Source: Arthrobacter sp. ov118 (GTDB lineage: Bacteria; Actinomycetota; Actinomycetes; Actinomycetales; Micrococcaceae). From it: a DNA stretch of 64,000 nt. The notes beneath the pieces were generated by a model. It saw only the letters and a program-made list of their open reading frames with translations, was not told the origin of the DNA and ran no database searches. Within the stretch, counting starts at the first letter, position 1; each line of letters starts with the position of its first letter. The stretch is from positions 1-64,000 of the forward strand of contig NZ_FPAY01000009.1 of the NCBI RefSeq assembly GCF_900116495.1, in the 5' to 3' direction. The position numbers were made by a program, and so were the translations under genes. Shown here one piece after another: positions 9,744 through 18,776 of the stretch.

Positions 9744-10658
9744 TCAGGTGACCAGCTCGGTCATGATGGTCTGCAGTGCTTCGCAGACCATCATGACCGA
9801 GGTGCGCTTAAGGTTCTCCGGCCGGGCCAGGACATCGATCCGGCGCCGGGTGCTGATGCCCTCCAGCGGGCGCAGCACAATCTCCGGATTCAACACGGGC
9901 CGCGCGGTGTACCGCGGGAGCAGGCCGATCACGCCGCCCGCCGCCACGAGCGCCGCCACCGTCGAATAGTCATTGATCCGGTGCGCGATGTTCAGTTCGC
10001 GGCTGGACACCGCTGCGAGGGCGGAGAGCACGTCGGCGGGGGAGTAGCCGGCGCGGCTGGTCACCCACGCTTCGCCGACGACGTCGTCCGCCGTCACCGC
10101 GCGCTGGCCGGCGAGCCGGTGCCCCGCCGGCAGCGCCACGTCCAGCGGCTCATGGGCGAGCGGGATCACCGCGACGCGCTCCTTGGGCCACCGCGGGCTG
10201 TGATCCATCCGGTGCGCGAGCACCAGGTCATAGCGTGCCGTCAGGGCCGGGAAATCCTGCTGCGCCACGTCCTCGTCGAAGAGCAGGACCCGCGGCTGGC
10301 CGGGCGCGTCCAGGAGCCGGGCCAGGGGAGCGAAGAGCGCCTGCCCCGCGCTGTGGAAACCGCTCAGCGTCACCGGCGCCACGGTCGAGCCGTGGTAGGC
10401 GCCGATCGCCATCTTCGCGTCCGCCATCGCGCTGACGACGGCGGCGCCGGCGTCCGCCAGCACCTGCCCCGCCTCCGTGAGCACCAGGTTCCGGCCCTCC
10501 TTGCGGGTCAGCGGAACCTCCACGGTCTTCTGCAGCGCGGCCAGCTGCTGGGACACGGCCGACGGCGTCACGAGGAGGGTTTCCGCGACGGCCTTGACGC
10601 TGCCCAGCGCGCCGAGCTCGCGCAGCATTTCCAGCTGGTGGATTTCCATGCCAGCCAT
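9744..10658 (-). CDS. LysR-family regulator, divergent from tdh-kbl
   Basis: It has about 304 residues. The N-terminal winged helix is MEIHQLEMLRELGALGSVKAVAETLLVTPSAVSQQLAALQ, written here in two parts: helix 1 MEIHQLEMLRELGALGS and recognition region LLVTPSAVSQQLAALQ. An effector-binding domain follows from about residue 90. The start is ATG at 10658 or 10649. The gene is divergent from L-threonine dehydrogenase, so threonine or its products are plausible effectors; this is inference. The last 16 codons are formed by a perfect inverted repeat, giving an ending SVMMVCEALQTIMTEL. Confidence 0.9.
   Translation of the reverse strand: MAGMEIHQLEMLRELGALGSVKAVAETLLVTPSAVSQQLAALQKTVEVPLTRKEGRNLVLTEAGQVLADAGAAVVSAMADAKMAIGAYHGSTVAPVTLSGFHSAGQALFAPLARLLDAPGQPRVLLFDEDVAQQDFPALTARYDLVLAHRMDHSPRWPKERVAVIPLAHEPLDVALPAGHRLAGQRAVTADDVVGEAWVTSRAGYSPADVLSALAAVSSRELNIAHRINDYSTVAALVAAGGVIGLLPRYTARPVLNPEIVLRPLEGISTRRRIDVLARPENLKRTSVMMVCEALQTIMTELVT
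9756..9801. terminator. Perfect 19-bp inverted repeat inside the LysR gene 3' end
   Basis: The arms 9756-9774 (CTCGGTCATGATGGTCTGC) and 9783-9801 are exact reverse complements around an 8-base loop. The structure lies wholly within the last coding triplets of the LysR gene and 22 bases after the gatB stop. It lacks a long T-run but probably acts as a bidirectional terminator between the two converging genes. Confidence 0.7.
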
Positions 10659-10807
10659 TCTATGCAACAGCTATTCCTAAATCGTCGATTGAGAAGAATT
10701 CGGTTGTGCTAATGCTTTGGGGTGGGTCTAATGGGGTGAGTTGTCCTCCGCGGCCGGCGCGGCCGCGTGCAAAACACCGCGAGCAAACCACACAGTGAGG
10801 AAGGCCC

Positions 10808-11854
10808 ATGAAGGCTCTCTACAAGGCCGGCGCCCACGCAGGATTCGAACTCGTCGACCGCCCCGAGCCGGAGACCGGCCCGGGCGACGTCAAGATCCGC
10901 GTCATGACCACGGGCATTTGCGGCACGGACTTGCACATCCAGTCCTGGGACGCCTGGGCGCAGGGCATGATCAACGCCCCGCTGATCGCCGGCCACGAGT
11001 TCTACGGCGAAGTCGTCGAGATCGGCGAGGACGTCCGGGACGCCAAAGTCGGGGACCGGGTCTCGGGCGAAGGCCACATCGTCTGCGGGATCTGCCGCAA
11101 CTGCCGCGCCGGCCGCCGGCAGATGTGCATCCACACCGTCAGCGTCGGCGTCCAGCGCGACGGCGCCTTCGCCGAGTACGTGGTGATCCCCGAGACCAAC
11201 GTCTGGGTCCACCAGGACCCCTCCGTCACCCCGGAACTGGGTGCGATCTTCGATCCCTTCGGCAACGCCGTCCACACCGCCCTGAGCTTTCCGCTGGTCG
11301 GCGAGGACGTGCTGATCACCGGGGCCGGGCCGATTGGTCTGATGGCGATCGCCGTCGCACGGCACGCCGGTGCCCGCAAGATCGCCATCACCGACGTCTC
11401 CGCGCCCCGGCTGGACCTGGCCCGGAAGCTGGGCGTCGACCTCGCGATCGACGTCTCGAAGATGCGGGTCAGGGACGCCCAGCGGGAGCTCGGGATGCGT
11501 GAGGGCTTCGACATCGGCATGGAAATGTCGGGACACCCCACCGCCCTGCCTGAGATGATCGACAACATGAACCACGGCGGCCGGATCGCAATGCTGGGAC
11601 TGCCCAGCCAGTCCATCGACATCGACTGGGGCAAGGTGGTCACGCACATGCTGACCATGAAGGGCATCTACGGCCGCGAAATGTTCGAGACCTGGTACGC
11701 GATGAGCGCCATGCTCTCCTCCAATCCGGTCCTGCACGCCAACATCTCGGCCGTGGTCACGGACTCGCTGCCCGCGACGGACTGGGAAAAGGGCTTCGAA
11801 GTGGCCCGCGCAGGGGCCGGCGGCAAAGTTGTCCTCGACTGGACCGTCTTCTAG
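10808..11854 (+). CDS. tdh: L-threonine 3-dehydrogenase
   Basis: This 348-residue zinc-dependent medium-chain dehydrogenase oxidises L-threonine with NAD to 2-amino-3-ketobutyrate. The catalytic zinc ligands C38, H63 and E64 and the structural-zinc cysteines C93, C96, C99 and C107 are all at the positions known in the E. coli enzyme. The NAD-binding motif is GAGPIGLMA. The start ATG follows GAGGAAGG. It is followed by kbl after 68 bases, forming the classical two-step threonine-to-glycine pathway, and is divergent from a LysR gene. Confidence 0.97.
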   Translation: MKALYKAGAHAGFELVDRPEPETGPGDVKIRVMTTGICGTDLHIQSWDAWAQGMINAPLIAGHEFYGEVVEIGEDVRDAKVGDRVSGEGHIVCGICRNCRAGRRQMCIHTVSVGVQRDGAFAEYVVIPETNVWVHQDPSVTPELGAIFDPFGNAVHTALSFPLVGEDVLITGAGPIGLMAIAVARHAGARKIAITDVSAPRLDLARKLGVDLAIDVSKMRVRDAQRELGMREGFDIGMEMSGHPTALPEMIDNMNHGGRIAMLGLPSQSIDIDWGKVVTHMLTMKGIYGREMFETWYAMSAMLSSNPVLHANISAVVTDSLPATDWEKGFEVARAGAGGKVVLDWTVF

Positions 11855-11922
11855 ACCGCTCTCCAGAGCACCCCAGACCCCGCCCACTGCCCCGAATCCA
11901 CCCAGCTGAGGAGCCAACCTAA

Positions 11923-13134
11923 ATGTATTCAGCCATCAAGGACCAGCTGCAGCACGAACTCGACGAGATCCGCAGCGCCGGCCTGTACAAGACCGAGCGG
12001 CACATCGACTCCCCGCAGGCCAACCGCATCACCGCCGGCCAGATCGGCGAGTCCGGCGCGGACGTGCTGAACTTCTGCGCCAACAACTACCTCGGCCTCG
12101 CCGACCACCCAGACATCATCACCGCCGCCAAAGCCGCCATGGACGAACGCGGCTTCGGCATGGCCAGCGTCCGCTTCATCTGCGGCACCCAGGACCTGCA
12201 CCTGGCCCTGGAGCAGCGCGTCTCGGCGTTCCTCGGCACCGAGGACACCATCTTGTTCTCCAGCTGCTTCGACGCCAACGGCGGCGTGTTCGAATCCCTC
12301 TTCGGCCCGGAAGACGCCGTCATCTCCGACGCCCTGAACCACGCCTCCATCATCGACGGCATCCGGCTGTGCAAGGCCCAGCGCTTCCGCTACGCCAACC
12401 AGGACATGGCTGACCTCGAAGCGAAGCTGGTCGAGGCCAGCACGCAGGAGAACCCCGCCCGCCGGATGATCATCGTCACGGACGGCGTCTTCTCGATGGA
12501 CGGCTTCCTGGCCCCGCTGGAAGCGATCTGCGACCTCGCCGAAAAGTACGACGCCCTGGTCATGGTGGACGACTCGCACGCCGTGGGCTTCATGGGCGCC
12601 ACCGGTGCCGGCACCCCGGAACACGCCGGCGTCTCGGAGCGCGTGGACATCTACACCGGCACCTTCGGCAAGGCCCTCGGCGGCGCGTCCGGCGGCTACG
12701 TCTCCGGCCGCCGCGAAGTGATCGCCATGCTCCGCCAGAAGGCCCGCCCCTACCTGTTCTCCAACTCGCTGGCCCCGGCGATCGTCGCGGCCACGCTCAA
12801 GGCCCTGGACCTCGTGGAAAACTCCGGCGAGCTGCGCAGCAAGCTTTTCGCCAATGCCGAGCTCTTCCGCAACCGGATGAGCGAGGAAGGCTTCGAGCTG
12901 CTCCCGGGCGAACACGCGATTGTTCCGGTGATGTTCGGTGACGCCGTCATGGCGGCCAAGGTCGCTGACGCCATGCTGCACAACGGGGTCTTCGTCACGG
13001 CGTTCAGCTATCCGGTGGTGCCCAAGGGCGCTGCCCGGATCCGCGTCCAGCTCTCCGCCGCGCACAGCTCCGACGACGTCGAGGCCTGCGTCCAGGCGTT
13101 CGTCCGCAGCCGCGCGGCCGTGGCCGCAGCCTAG
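11923..13134 (+). CDS. kbl: 2-amino-3-ketobutyrate CoA ligase (glycine C-acetyltransferase)
   Basis: The 403-residue enzyme belongs to the alpha-oxoamine synthase family of PLP enzymes. The PLP lysine is in [15 protein letters not shown] near residue 245; the upstream ligands appear in [26 protein letters not shown] and [11 protein letters not shown]. It cleaves the Tdh product with CoA into glycine and acetyl-CoA. The start ATG has GAGGAG upstream. It is second in the tdh-kbl operon, and a GC-rich hairpin follows at 13146-13176. Confidence 0.97.
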   Translation: MYSAIKDQLQHELDEIRSAGLYKTERHIDSPQANRITAGQIGESGADVLNFCANNYLGLADHPDIITAAKAAMDERGFGMASVRFICGTQDLHLALEQRVSAFLGTEDTILFSSCFDANGGVFESLFGPEDAVISDALNHASIIDGIRLCKAQRFRYANQDMADLEAKLVEASTQENPARRMIIVTDGVFSMDGFLAPLEAICDLAEKYDALVMVDDSHAVGFMGATGAGTPEHAGVSERVDIYTGTFGKALGGASGGYVSGRREVIAMLRQKARPYLFSNSLAPAIVAATLKALDLVENSGELRSKLFANAELFRNRMSEEGFELLPGEHAIVPVMFGDAVMAAKVADAMLHNGVFVTAFSYPVVPKGAARIRVQLSAAHSSDDVEACVQAFVRSRAAVAAA

Positions 13135-13145
13135 GGCGGATCCCC

Positions 13146-13176
13146 GAGGCCGGGCCCCACGCATGGGTCCGGCCTC
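13146..13176 (+). terminator. Hairpin after kbl
   Basis: GAGGCCGG and CCGGCCTC arms enclose a GC-rich interior that can also pair (GCCCC with GGGT). No T-run follows, so its action as a terminator is inferred from position 12 bases after the kbl stop. Confidence 0.5.
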
Positions 13177-13297
13177 ACGGTCGGGATCTTCAAGCGCAAC
13201 GAGTCGGGCACGCAGGCTGTGACTGTGGTCAGGGCGAGGTCAGTGGTACCGTTTGCGGCAGAACGCGGGCCATGTTTGGGAATCGGGGGAAGAAAAG

Positions 13298-13564
13298 TTG
13301 CTAGCCGGATCCGAGAGCGTGAACCCGATCGTTCCTACTGCCTGGGAAGGCATGGTCATTGTTGCGGGCATCATCTGTGCCGCAATGTTCATTGGTGCGC
13401 TGATCGGCATCGCACGGAGCAGGAACCACACGCCTGCCGGCAGAGCGCTCTGGCTATTGATTGTGTTGGCGCTGCCAGTTTTCGGCCCAATGCTCTGGTT
13501 CCTCACGGTACGAACGTCGTTCAAGTTCAACAACGATGTCCATTCGGTTGAGCACAGGCATTGA
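13298..13564 (+). CDS. Small membrane protein with two helices (PLD-nuclease N-terminal-like)
   Basis: About 88 residues. Two hydrophobic helices (WEGMVIVAGIICAAMFIGAL, then ALWLLIVLALPVFGPMLWFL) are joined by a short basic loop. The second helix pattern (LIVLALPVFGPMLWF) resembles the short PLDc_N domain seen at the N-terminus of cardiolipin synthases and in stand-alone actinobacterial proteins. TTG at 13298 follows a good GGGGGAAG site; an in-frame upstream codon at 13253 is less likely. The function is unknown, and the gene is convergent with a lipoprotein gene. Confidence 0.65.
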   Translation: MLAGSESVNPIVPTAWEGMVIVAGIICAAMFIGALIGIARSRNHTPAGRALWLLIVLALPVFGPMLWFLTVRTSFKFNNDVHSVEHRH

Positions 13565-13619
13565 GGCCCTACAGGAGACGCATGAACGACCGTAACTGAC
13601 GGTAAAAGGGCCGGTCACT

Positions 13620-14030
13620 TCATCCGCGGAAATCGGGGCCGAGGTTCAACAACCAGGAATTGTCATTCCATCTGAGTGAAAATTTAACCTCCGCAGGGTT
13701 TCCGGATGGGTCCGTGGTGTTGACTCGCACGGCAGTGACGTCCGGGGAAAGTTCCGAAGAATAGACTGGGGTGTATCCAGAGTCGTTGACTCCGCCCCAC
13801 TCCGAAATCATCAACTGGGCGTTAGAGTCCGCAGTTTGCGGGCCGGGCTGTGCAAGCTTGACCAGCTGGTCCTTGTCTTGGGCATTCAGAGCCTGCATAA
13901 CCGAGGAGACCACCGCATCGCGTTTACCGAGATCGGGTGCCGGTCCGCTCGTGCAGCCGCTAAGTGATGTAGCCGAGAAGAGCAGGACAACGCATGCCAT
14001 AAAGGTCGTGGCCAGCAAACGGATTTTCAT
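13620..14030 (-). CDS. Predicted lipoprotein of unknown function
   Basis: About 136 residues beginning MKIRLLATTFMACVVLLFSA and ending its signal with the lipobox LSGC, so the mature protein is probably lipid-anchored outside the membrane. The mature part (about 115 residues) has no recognised motif; its pattern (VVSSVMQALNAQDKDQLVKLA near the start, then beta-rich) resembles small NTF2-like/DUF4878 lipoproteins. The start at 14030 is chosen because it gives a proper signal peptide; the open frame extends ten codons further. Confidence 0.7.
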   Translation of the reverse strand: MKIRLLATTFMACVVLLFSATSLSGCTSGPAPDLGKRDAVVSSVMQALNAQDKDQLVKLAQPGPQTADSNAQLMISEWGGVNDSGYTPVYSSELSPDVTAVRVNTTDPSGNPAEVKFSLRWNDNSWLLNLGPDFRG

Positions 14031-14610
14031 CGTCTCGATCCTGTAGTTCTCAATGCCCACCAGTTCTGCCCTGGATCTGCATCCTACATATTCCCGGATA
14101 GATCCTCCATGAACGCGCTGCTGAAATGGGTGAAGACGGCGAGGCCGAGCGGGCGAGCGTTATCCCATCAAAGACGGGACGGGCAGGAGGGCCGGATGGG
14201 TCCCTTGCGGGTCCGGCCGCGGCGTCAATAGCGTGGATCGGGACCCGCCCCACGAGCCAAGGACTGAAATGCCCCACCTGCCGTCACGGACCCACGCTCC
14301 GCTCCTGCCACCGGCAGCCGGATGCCCCTCCGAACAGTCCTGACCTCCCGGCTCCGCTGGGATCTACCTGTTTCCCTTGTGGTGTTTCTCGTTGCGGTCC
14401 GGATTGCGGACCGGCGAGCTGCACCTGAGAGGGCTGTTCTATGACGTTGCCACGGCCCAGGTCCTGCAGGTGATCACCGCCGTCGTCAGCCACCTGGACC
14501 CTGTTCCGCGGACCATCGACAACATCGACACACTGATAACACTGTGGAGGCCGCTCGCCCGGGCGCAGGTCACGGCGCGGCCCGACACGACAATCTGCAA
14601 GGATGGGACC
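14031..14610. other. 580-bp stretch without a convincing gene
   Basis: No open frame here has a good start, normal length and recognisable content. One forward frame at about 14407-14500 reads GELHLRGLFYDVATAQVLQV, which looks like the C-terminal strand of a beta-class carbonic anhydrase and may be a gene remnant. It runs in frame into the next gene but has no plausible ribosome site of its own. Confidence 0.4.
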
Positions 14611-15705
14611 ATGTCAGCTCATTACGATGTCGTAATTGTCGGCGGCGGTATCGCCGGCCTGTCCCTCGCCTCAGCCCTGGCCGGAAAATGCAGCGTGGCG
14701 CTGGTCGAAGCGGAGCAAACCCTGGCGTACCACACCTCGGCCCGCTCGGCCCGGCAACTGATCCCCAGCTACGGCCCGCCCGTGGTCCAGGAACTCACGG
14801 TGCGGACCCTGGAACTGATCGCCGGCCAGGACGCCGGCCGGCCGGAACCGGTGCTCTCACCGCGCAGCTTTCTGCTGATCGGGGACGAGGCCACCGTCCG
14901 GGCCCAAGCAAGCGGCCACATGCGCCGGATCACCCACGCCGAGGCACTTGATCTTTGCCCGGCCCTGGTCCCGGATTCCTTCGCCGCCGCCGGCCTGGAC
15001 ACCGGCTCCTTCGCCTGCAACGCGCCGGTGCTGCTCGAGGACCACCGCCGGCGCGCCGAAGCCGGCGGCGTGGACATCATCACCGGCGCCAGGGTGCACT
15101 CGGCCCAGCGCCTCGGCTCCGGCTGGGAACTCGGCGCCGGGCAGGAAGGCTTCCAGGCCGCCGTCGTGGTCAACGCCGCCGGCGCCTGGGCGGACGAACT
15201 TGCCGTGCTCAGCGGGGTCGAAAAGGTCCAGCTGCAGCCGTACCGGCGCACCGCGGCGATCGTCGACGTCGAGCATCCCCTCCCGGAAATCTGCCCCATG
15301 GTGGCCGCCGCAGACGACAGCTTCTACTTCCGGCGCGACGGCGAACAGGTCCTCATCTCGCCGTCGGAGCACGAACCGAGTGGCCCCGAGGACGCGCAGC
15401 CGCACCCCGGGGACATCGAACGGCTCGTCGCCCGGCTCAACACCCTCACCACGCTGGGCATCCGGGGTGTCCGCACATCCTGGACCGGACTGCGGACCGA
15501 AGCGGCCGACGGCGTCCCGGTGGTGGGGTTCGACGCCGAAGCCCCCGGCTTCTTCTGGCTCGCCGGCCAGGGCGGATACGGGTTCCAGACGTCCTCCGGC
15601 ATCGCCGAACTCGCCGCCGGGCTGATCCTGGCCGGGCAGGAGCCCGGTCCGGCATCCCGGACAGCGGAGGCGCTCGCCGCGACCCGCTGGTCCATCCGGC
15701 GCTGA
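14611..15705 (+). CDS. FAD-dependent amino-acid oxidase/dehydrogenase (DAO family)
   Basis: The 364-residue protein starts MSAHYDVVIVGGGIAGLSLA, a dinucleotide-binding GxGxxG motif for FAD. It has the DAO-fold C-terminal signature GLRTEAADGVPVVGFDAEAPGFFWLAGQGG, read in two parts (RTEAADGVPVVG and FFWLAGQGGYGFQT). Relatives oxidise D-amino acids, glycine, sarcosine or 2-hydroxyacids; the substrate is not evident. ATG at 14611 follows AAGGATGGG. The hutI start lies 11 bases after its stop, so the two are probably co-transcribed, suggesting a role in amino-acid catabolism. Confidence 0.85.
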   Translation: MSAHYDVVIVGGGIAGLSLASALAGKCSVALVEAEQTLAYHTSARSARQLIPSYGPPVVQELTVRTLELIAGQDAGRPEPVLSPRSFLLIGDEATVRAQASGHMRRITHAEALDLCPALVPDSFAAAGLDTGSFACNAPVLLEDHRRRAEAGGVDIITGARVHSAQRLGSGWELGAGQEGFQAAVVVNAAGAWADELAVLSGVEKVQLQPYRRTAAIVDVEHPLPEICPMVAAADDSFYFRRDGEQVLISPSEHEPSGPEDAQPHPGDIERLVARLNTLTTLGIRGVRTSWTGLRTEAADGVPVVGFDAEAPGFFWLAGQGGYGFQTSSGIAELAAGLILAGQEPGPASRTAEALAATRWSIRR

Positions 15706-15716
15706 AGAATGGATCC

Positions 15717-16961
15717 ATGAGCACCCTCATCACCAATATCGCCGAACTCATGACCCAGGACGCGGACCACCGCGTCCTCCGCGACGCGGCGGTGGTAATC
15801 GAGGGCGAGCGGATTTCCTGGCTCGGCTCCGCGGCAGACGCGCCGGCGGCCGACGAGGCCGTGGACGCCGGCGGCCGGGCGCTCCTGCCCGGCTGGGTCG
15901 ATTCCCACACCCACCTGATCTTCGCGGGGGACCGCACCGCCGAGTTCGAGGCCCGGATGGCGGGGGAGAGCTACAGCGCCGGCGGGATCGCCGTGACCAC
16001 GGGCGCCACCCGGAGCACGAGCGACTTCGACCTGACCCGGCTGGCGATGGGCCGGGTCGCCGAGGCCGCGGCCCAGGGCACCACCTACCTGGAGACGAAA
16101 ACGGGCTACGGCCTGGATGTGGAGAACGAGGCCCGCAGCGCCCGGATCGCGTCCACGGTCGCGGACGAGGTCACTTATCTGGGCGCACACTTGGTGCCGG
16201 CCGGGACGGACGCGGAAGCCTACACGGACCTGGTGTGCGGGCCGATGCTTGCCGCGGTCCGGCCCTACGTCCGCTGGGCCGACGTCTTTTGCGAACGGGG
16301 CGCCTTCAACGAAGACCAGTCCCGCCGCGTGCTGAAGGCCTGCAAGGACGCCGGGCTGGGGCTGCGCGTCCACGGCAACCAGCTCGGCGAGGGACCCGGC
16401 GTCCGGCTGGCCGTGGAATTCGGCGCCGCCAGCGTGGACCACGTGAACTACCTGTCAGCCGGGGATATCGACGCGCTCGCCGGCAGCTGGTCCGGCTGGG
16501 AGAACGGCGCCCGCACTGGCGCCGGTGACGGCCCTGGGGCAGCCGGACAGCGCGGCACGGTCGCTACCTGCCTGCCGGCCTGCGACCTCTCCACCCGGCA
16601 GCCGCTTGCCCCCGGCCGGGAACTGCTCGACGCCGGCGTCCAGTTGGCGCTGGCCTCCAACTGCAACCCCGGCACCTCCTACACCAGCTCCATGGCGTTT
16701 TGCGTCACCACGGCCGTGCTGCAAATGCGGCTCAGCGTCCATGAAGCGGTGCGCGCCGCGACCTACGGCGGCGCGCTGGCCCTGGGGCGGGAGTCCGGGA
16801 ACGACGTCGACGGCGAACGCGCGGTGGGGTCAATCGCCGTCGGACACCGGGCGGATCTGCACCTGCTCAACGCGCCCTCGGCCACGCACCTGGCCTACCG
16901 GCCCGGCATCCCCTTGACGCACGCCGTCTGGCGGGCCGGAGTCGCCCAGCCCGTGCGCTAG
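15717..16961 (+). CDS. hutI: Imidazolonepropionase (histidine degradation)
   Basis: The 414-residue amidohydrolase has metal ligands HxH in VDSHTHLIFAGDR, a third histidine in RVHGNQLGEG, a fourth in VDHVNYLS and the catalytic acid region SNCNPGTSY, as in HutI. It hydrolyses 4-imidazolone-5-propionate to N-formimino-glutamate. An extra Gly/Ala-rich loop (GARTGAGDGPGAAGQRG, about residue 265) is longer than usual. No hutH, hutU or hutG lies in the window, so the rest of the pathway must be elsewhere. It follows the FAD oxidoreductase closely. Confidence 0.93.
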   Translation: MSTLITNIAELMTQDADHRVLRDAAVVIEGERISWLGSAADAPAADEAVDAGGRALLPGWVDSHTHLIFAGDRTAEFEARMAGESYSAGGIAVTTGATRSTSDFDLTRLAMGRVAEAAAQGTTYLETKTGYGLDVENEARSARIASTVADEVTYLGAHLVPAGTDAEAYTDLVCGPMLAAVRPYVRWADVFCERGAFNEDQSRRVLKACKDAGLGLRVHGNQLGEGPGVRLAVEFGAASVDHVNYLSAGDIDALAGSWSGWENGARTGAGDGPGAAGQRGTVATCLPACDLSTRQPLAPGRELLDAGVQLALASNCNPGTSYTSSMAFCVTTAVLQMRLSVHEAVRAATYGGALALGRESGNDVDGERAVGSIAVGHRADLHLLNAPSATHLAYRPGIPLTHAVWRAGVAQPVR

Positions 16962-17033
16962 GTGACCGTGCGCGAGGCGGCGCTGGATCGGCACCGGAAG
17001 CAGGCGCTGGGACCGGCACCGGAGTGGCTGGGC

Positions 17034-17714
17034 TTAGAAGATCATGGGCGGGGCGTCGAGGACGGTTTCGTCCACCCGCTTCGTTTCCCACTGCGTGAAG
17101 GGCTTGTCGAGCTCGTACTTGCCGCGCGCGGTGCGCAGCAGGGTGCGGACCTCGGCGTTCTCCGGGTTGTTCAACGACTCGAAATACTCCACGGACCAGT
17201 GGAACCAGCGCATGCAGAACAGTCGCATCGTCAGGCCGTGCGTCACGAACAGCGCATTCGGGGCGTAGCCGGGCTTCGACCAATGCCGGTGCAGGGTCTC
17301 CATGAACGAGGAGATCCTGTCGTACACGTCCGAGCCGGACTCGCCCTCGCGGAAGCGGTAGAAGAAGTGGCCGTAGGCGTTCCTGAGCTCCTTCTGGTCC
17401 TCGATGTCGCCGGCGATCTGAAAGTTCGCCCAGTCCTGCTCCCGCAGCCGCGGTTCCTCGATGACCCGTTCCACCAGCGGGCCGAGGTTGAGCGCCTCAA
17501 GCGTCTGGTAGGCGCGCAGGTAGGGGGAGACGTACACGCACACCGGCCGGCCGTCGAGCTGGCGGCGGACATCTTCCCCGGCGGCCGTCGCCTGCTGCAG
17601 TCCTAGGGGCGTCAGCGGAATCCGGTAGTCCGGAACGCGGTTGTAGATCGAGGTGTCGGCATTGGCGGCGGACTGCCTGTGCCGGATCATGATGATTTTC
17701 CGGGGCGCACTCAT
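17034..17714 (-). CDS. Histidine phosphatase family protein (phosphoglycerate-mutase-like)
   Basis: The 226-residue protein starts MSAPRKIIMIRHRQSAANAD, whose RHRQS is the RHG-type catalytic histidine loop with Arg in place of Gly. The second catalytic histidine is in VTHGLTMRLF and the conserved acidic region is EPRLREQDW. Members remove phosphate from small molecules or proteins, or act as mutases; the substrate is unknown. ATG at 17714 was chosen because upstream in-frame sequence has no homologous character. It is convergent with hutI and divergent from the CPBP protease gene. Confidence 0.88.
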   Translation of the reverse strand: MSAPRKIIMIRHRQSAANADTSIYNRVPDYRIPLTPLGLQQATAAGEDVRRQLDGRPVCVYVSPYLRAYQTLEALNLGPLVERVIEEPRLREQDWANFQIAGDIEDQKELRNAYGHFFYRFREGESGSDVYDRISSFMETLHRHWSKPGYAPNALFVTHGLTMRLFCMRWFHWSVEYFESLNNPENAEVRTLLRTARGKYELDKPFTQWETKRVDETVLDAPPMIF

Positions 17715-17823
17715 AAACCCCAAGCTTAGGGCTCCGCATAAACCGGTGCCGCCGGGCGGACGGGGACGCCGGAGACCGCCGGGACACCAGCAAACTATCG
17801 GCAACTGAAGGCAAGATAGGAAC

Positions 17824-18591
17824 ATGCTGGTTCCCTCCCGCCGTCGGCTGCGGTTTGAAGTCTTGATTGTCCTGGGGCTGTCCCTGGGGCAGTCCGCGGT
17901 GTACTCCGTGGTGCAGTTGCTGGACAAGATGACCAGGGCGCCGCTGGCCCAGGGCACGTCCACGCTGAACCGGTCACAAAGCACGCGGGAATACTTCGAC
18001 CTCACCTACCAGCTGCTGGACATTCTCTTCGCCCTGGTGCCCGTGGTCCTGGTGATCTACTTCCTCACCGAGCACTGGCCCACGGGAGAGCGCGGCACCT
18101 CGGCGTTCCGAAGGATCGGTTTCGACTTCGCCCGGCCCGGCAAAGACCTCCTGCAGGGCCTGGGACTCGCCGCGGCCATCGGCATCCCGTCCCTGGGACT
18201 CTACGCCGCCGGCCGGGCGCTGGGCATCACGACGTCGATCATCCCCAGCGCACTGGACGCGTACTGGTGGACGGTGCCGGTGCTCGTCCTGTCCGCGATC
18301 CGGCACGGGATCGTGGAGGAAGTGATCGTGGTGGGCTACCTGCTGGACCGGCTCGGAAAACTCGGATGGAGCACCCCGGCGGCCATCGCGGCCAGCGCCG
18401 TGCTCCGCGGCAGTTACCACCTCTACCAGGGATTCGGGCCGTTCATAGGCAACGCCGTGATGGGCGTTGTCTTCGCCCTCGTCTACACCCGGACCAGGCG
18501 GATCATGCCGCTCGTGATCGCCCACGCCACCTTGGATACAGTTGCGTTCGTGGGATTCAGCCTGTTCGGCAAGGCAGTGGGCCTGGGCTGA
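17824..18591 (+). CDS. CPBP-family intramembrane metalloprotease
   Basis: The 255-residue membrane protein has about seven hydrophobic helices. The C-terminal half carries the CPBP/Abi motifs: the glutamate pair in IVEEVIVVGYL, the Arg/His segment RGSYHLYQG, and the last His in IAHATLD. These residues bind the catalytic metal in Rce1-type proteases. The substrate is unknown. The gene is divergent from the histidine phosphatase and ends before a GGCTGGGCTGACG repeat tract and a strong hairpin. Confidence 0.88.
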   Translation: MLVPSRRRLRFEVLIVLGLSLGQSAVYSVVQLLDKMTRAPLAQGTSTLNRSQSTREYFDLTYQLLDILFALVPVVLVIYFLTEHWPTGERGTSAFRRIGFDFARPGKDLLQGLGLAAAIGIPSLGLYAAGRALGITTSIIPSALDAYWWTVPVLVLSAIRHGIVEEVIVVGYLLDRLGKLGWSTPAAIAASAVLRGSYHLYQGFGPFIGNAVMGVVFALVYTRTRRIMPLVIAHATLDTVAFVGFSLFGKAVGLG

Positions 18592-18660
18592 CGCGGCTGG
18601 GCTGACGGGGCTGGGCTGACGGGCCTGGGCTGACGGGGCTGGGCCGACGGCGCTGGGCTA
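18592..18660 (+). repeat. Short tandem repeats (GGCTGGGCTGACG-like, about five units)
   Basis: Five imperfect units of 13-14 bases start right at the stop codon of the CPBP gene. They look like slippage-derived expansion of the gene end and are non-coding. Confidence 0.8.
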
Positions 18661-18702
18661 CGGGCCCGCACGGCTAAGGGACCCGCGGGGGCCTTAAAAT
18701 AA

Positions 18703-18756
18703 TTCGGCCGCCATCTTGCGGGTGACATCATTGGCACCCGCAAGATGGCGGCCGAA
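18703..18756. terminator. Long perfect hairpin between convergent genes
   Basis: Arms of 22 bases (first arm begins TTCGGCCGCCATCTTGCGGG) are exact reverse complements around a 10-base loop. The preceding TTAAAATAA gives a U-run on the minus-strand transcript. It is placed between the CPBP gene and the VOC gene, so it is a good bidirectional terminator candidate. Confidence 0.75.
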
Positions 18757-18776
18757 GTTTGGGGCAGGTTGGTGCT

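Noticed and set aside
14031..14610. A complete gene upstream of the FAD oxidoreductase
   Set aside because: The forward frame joined to the oxidoreductase has no ribosome site and no conserved N-terminus; the real start with AAGGATGGG is at 14611.
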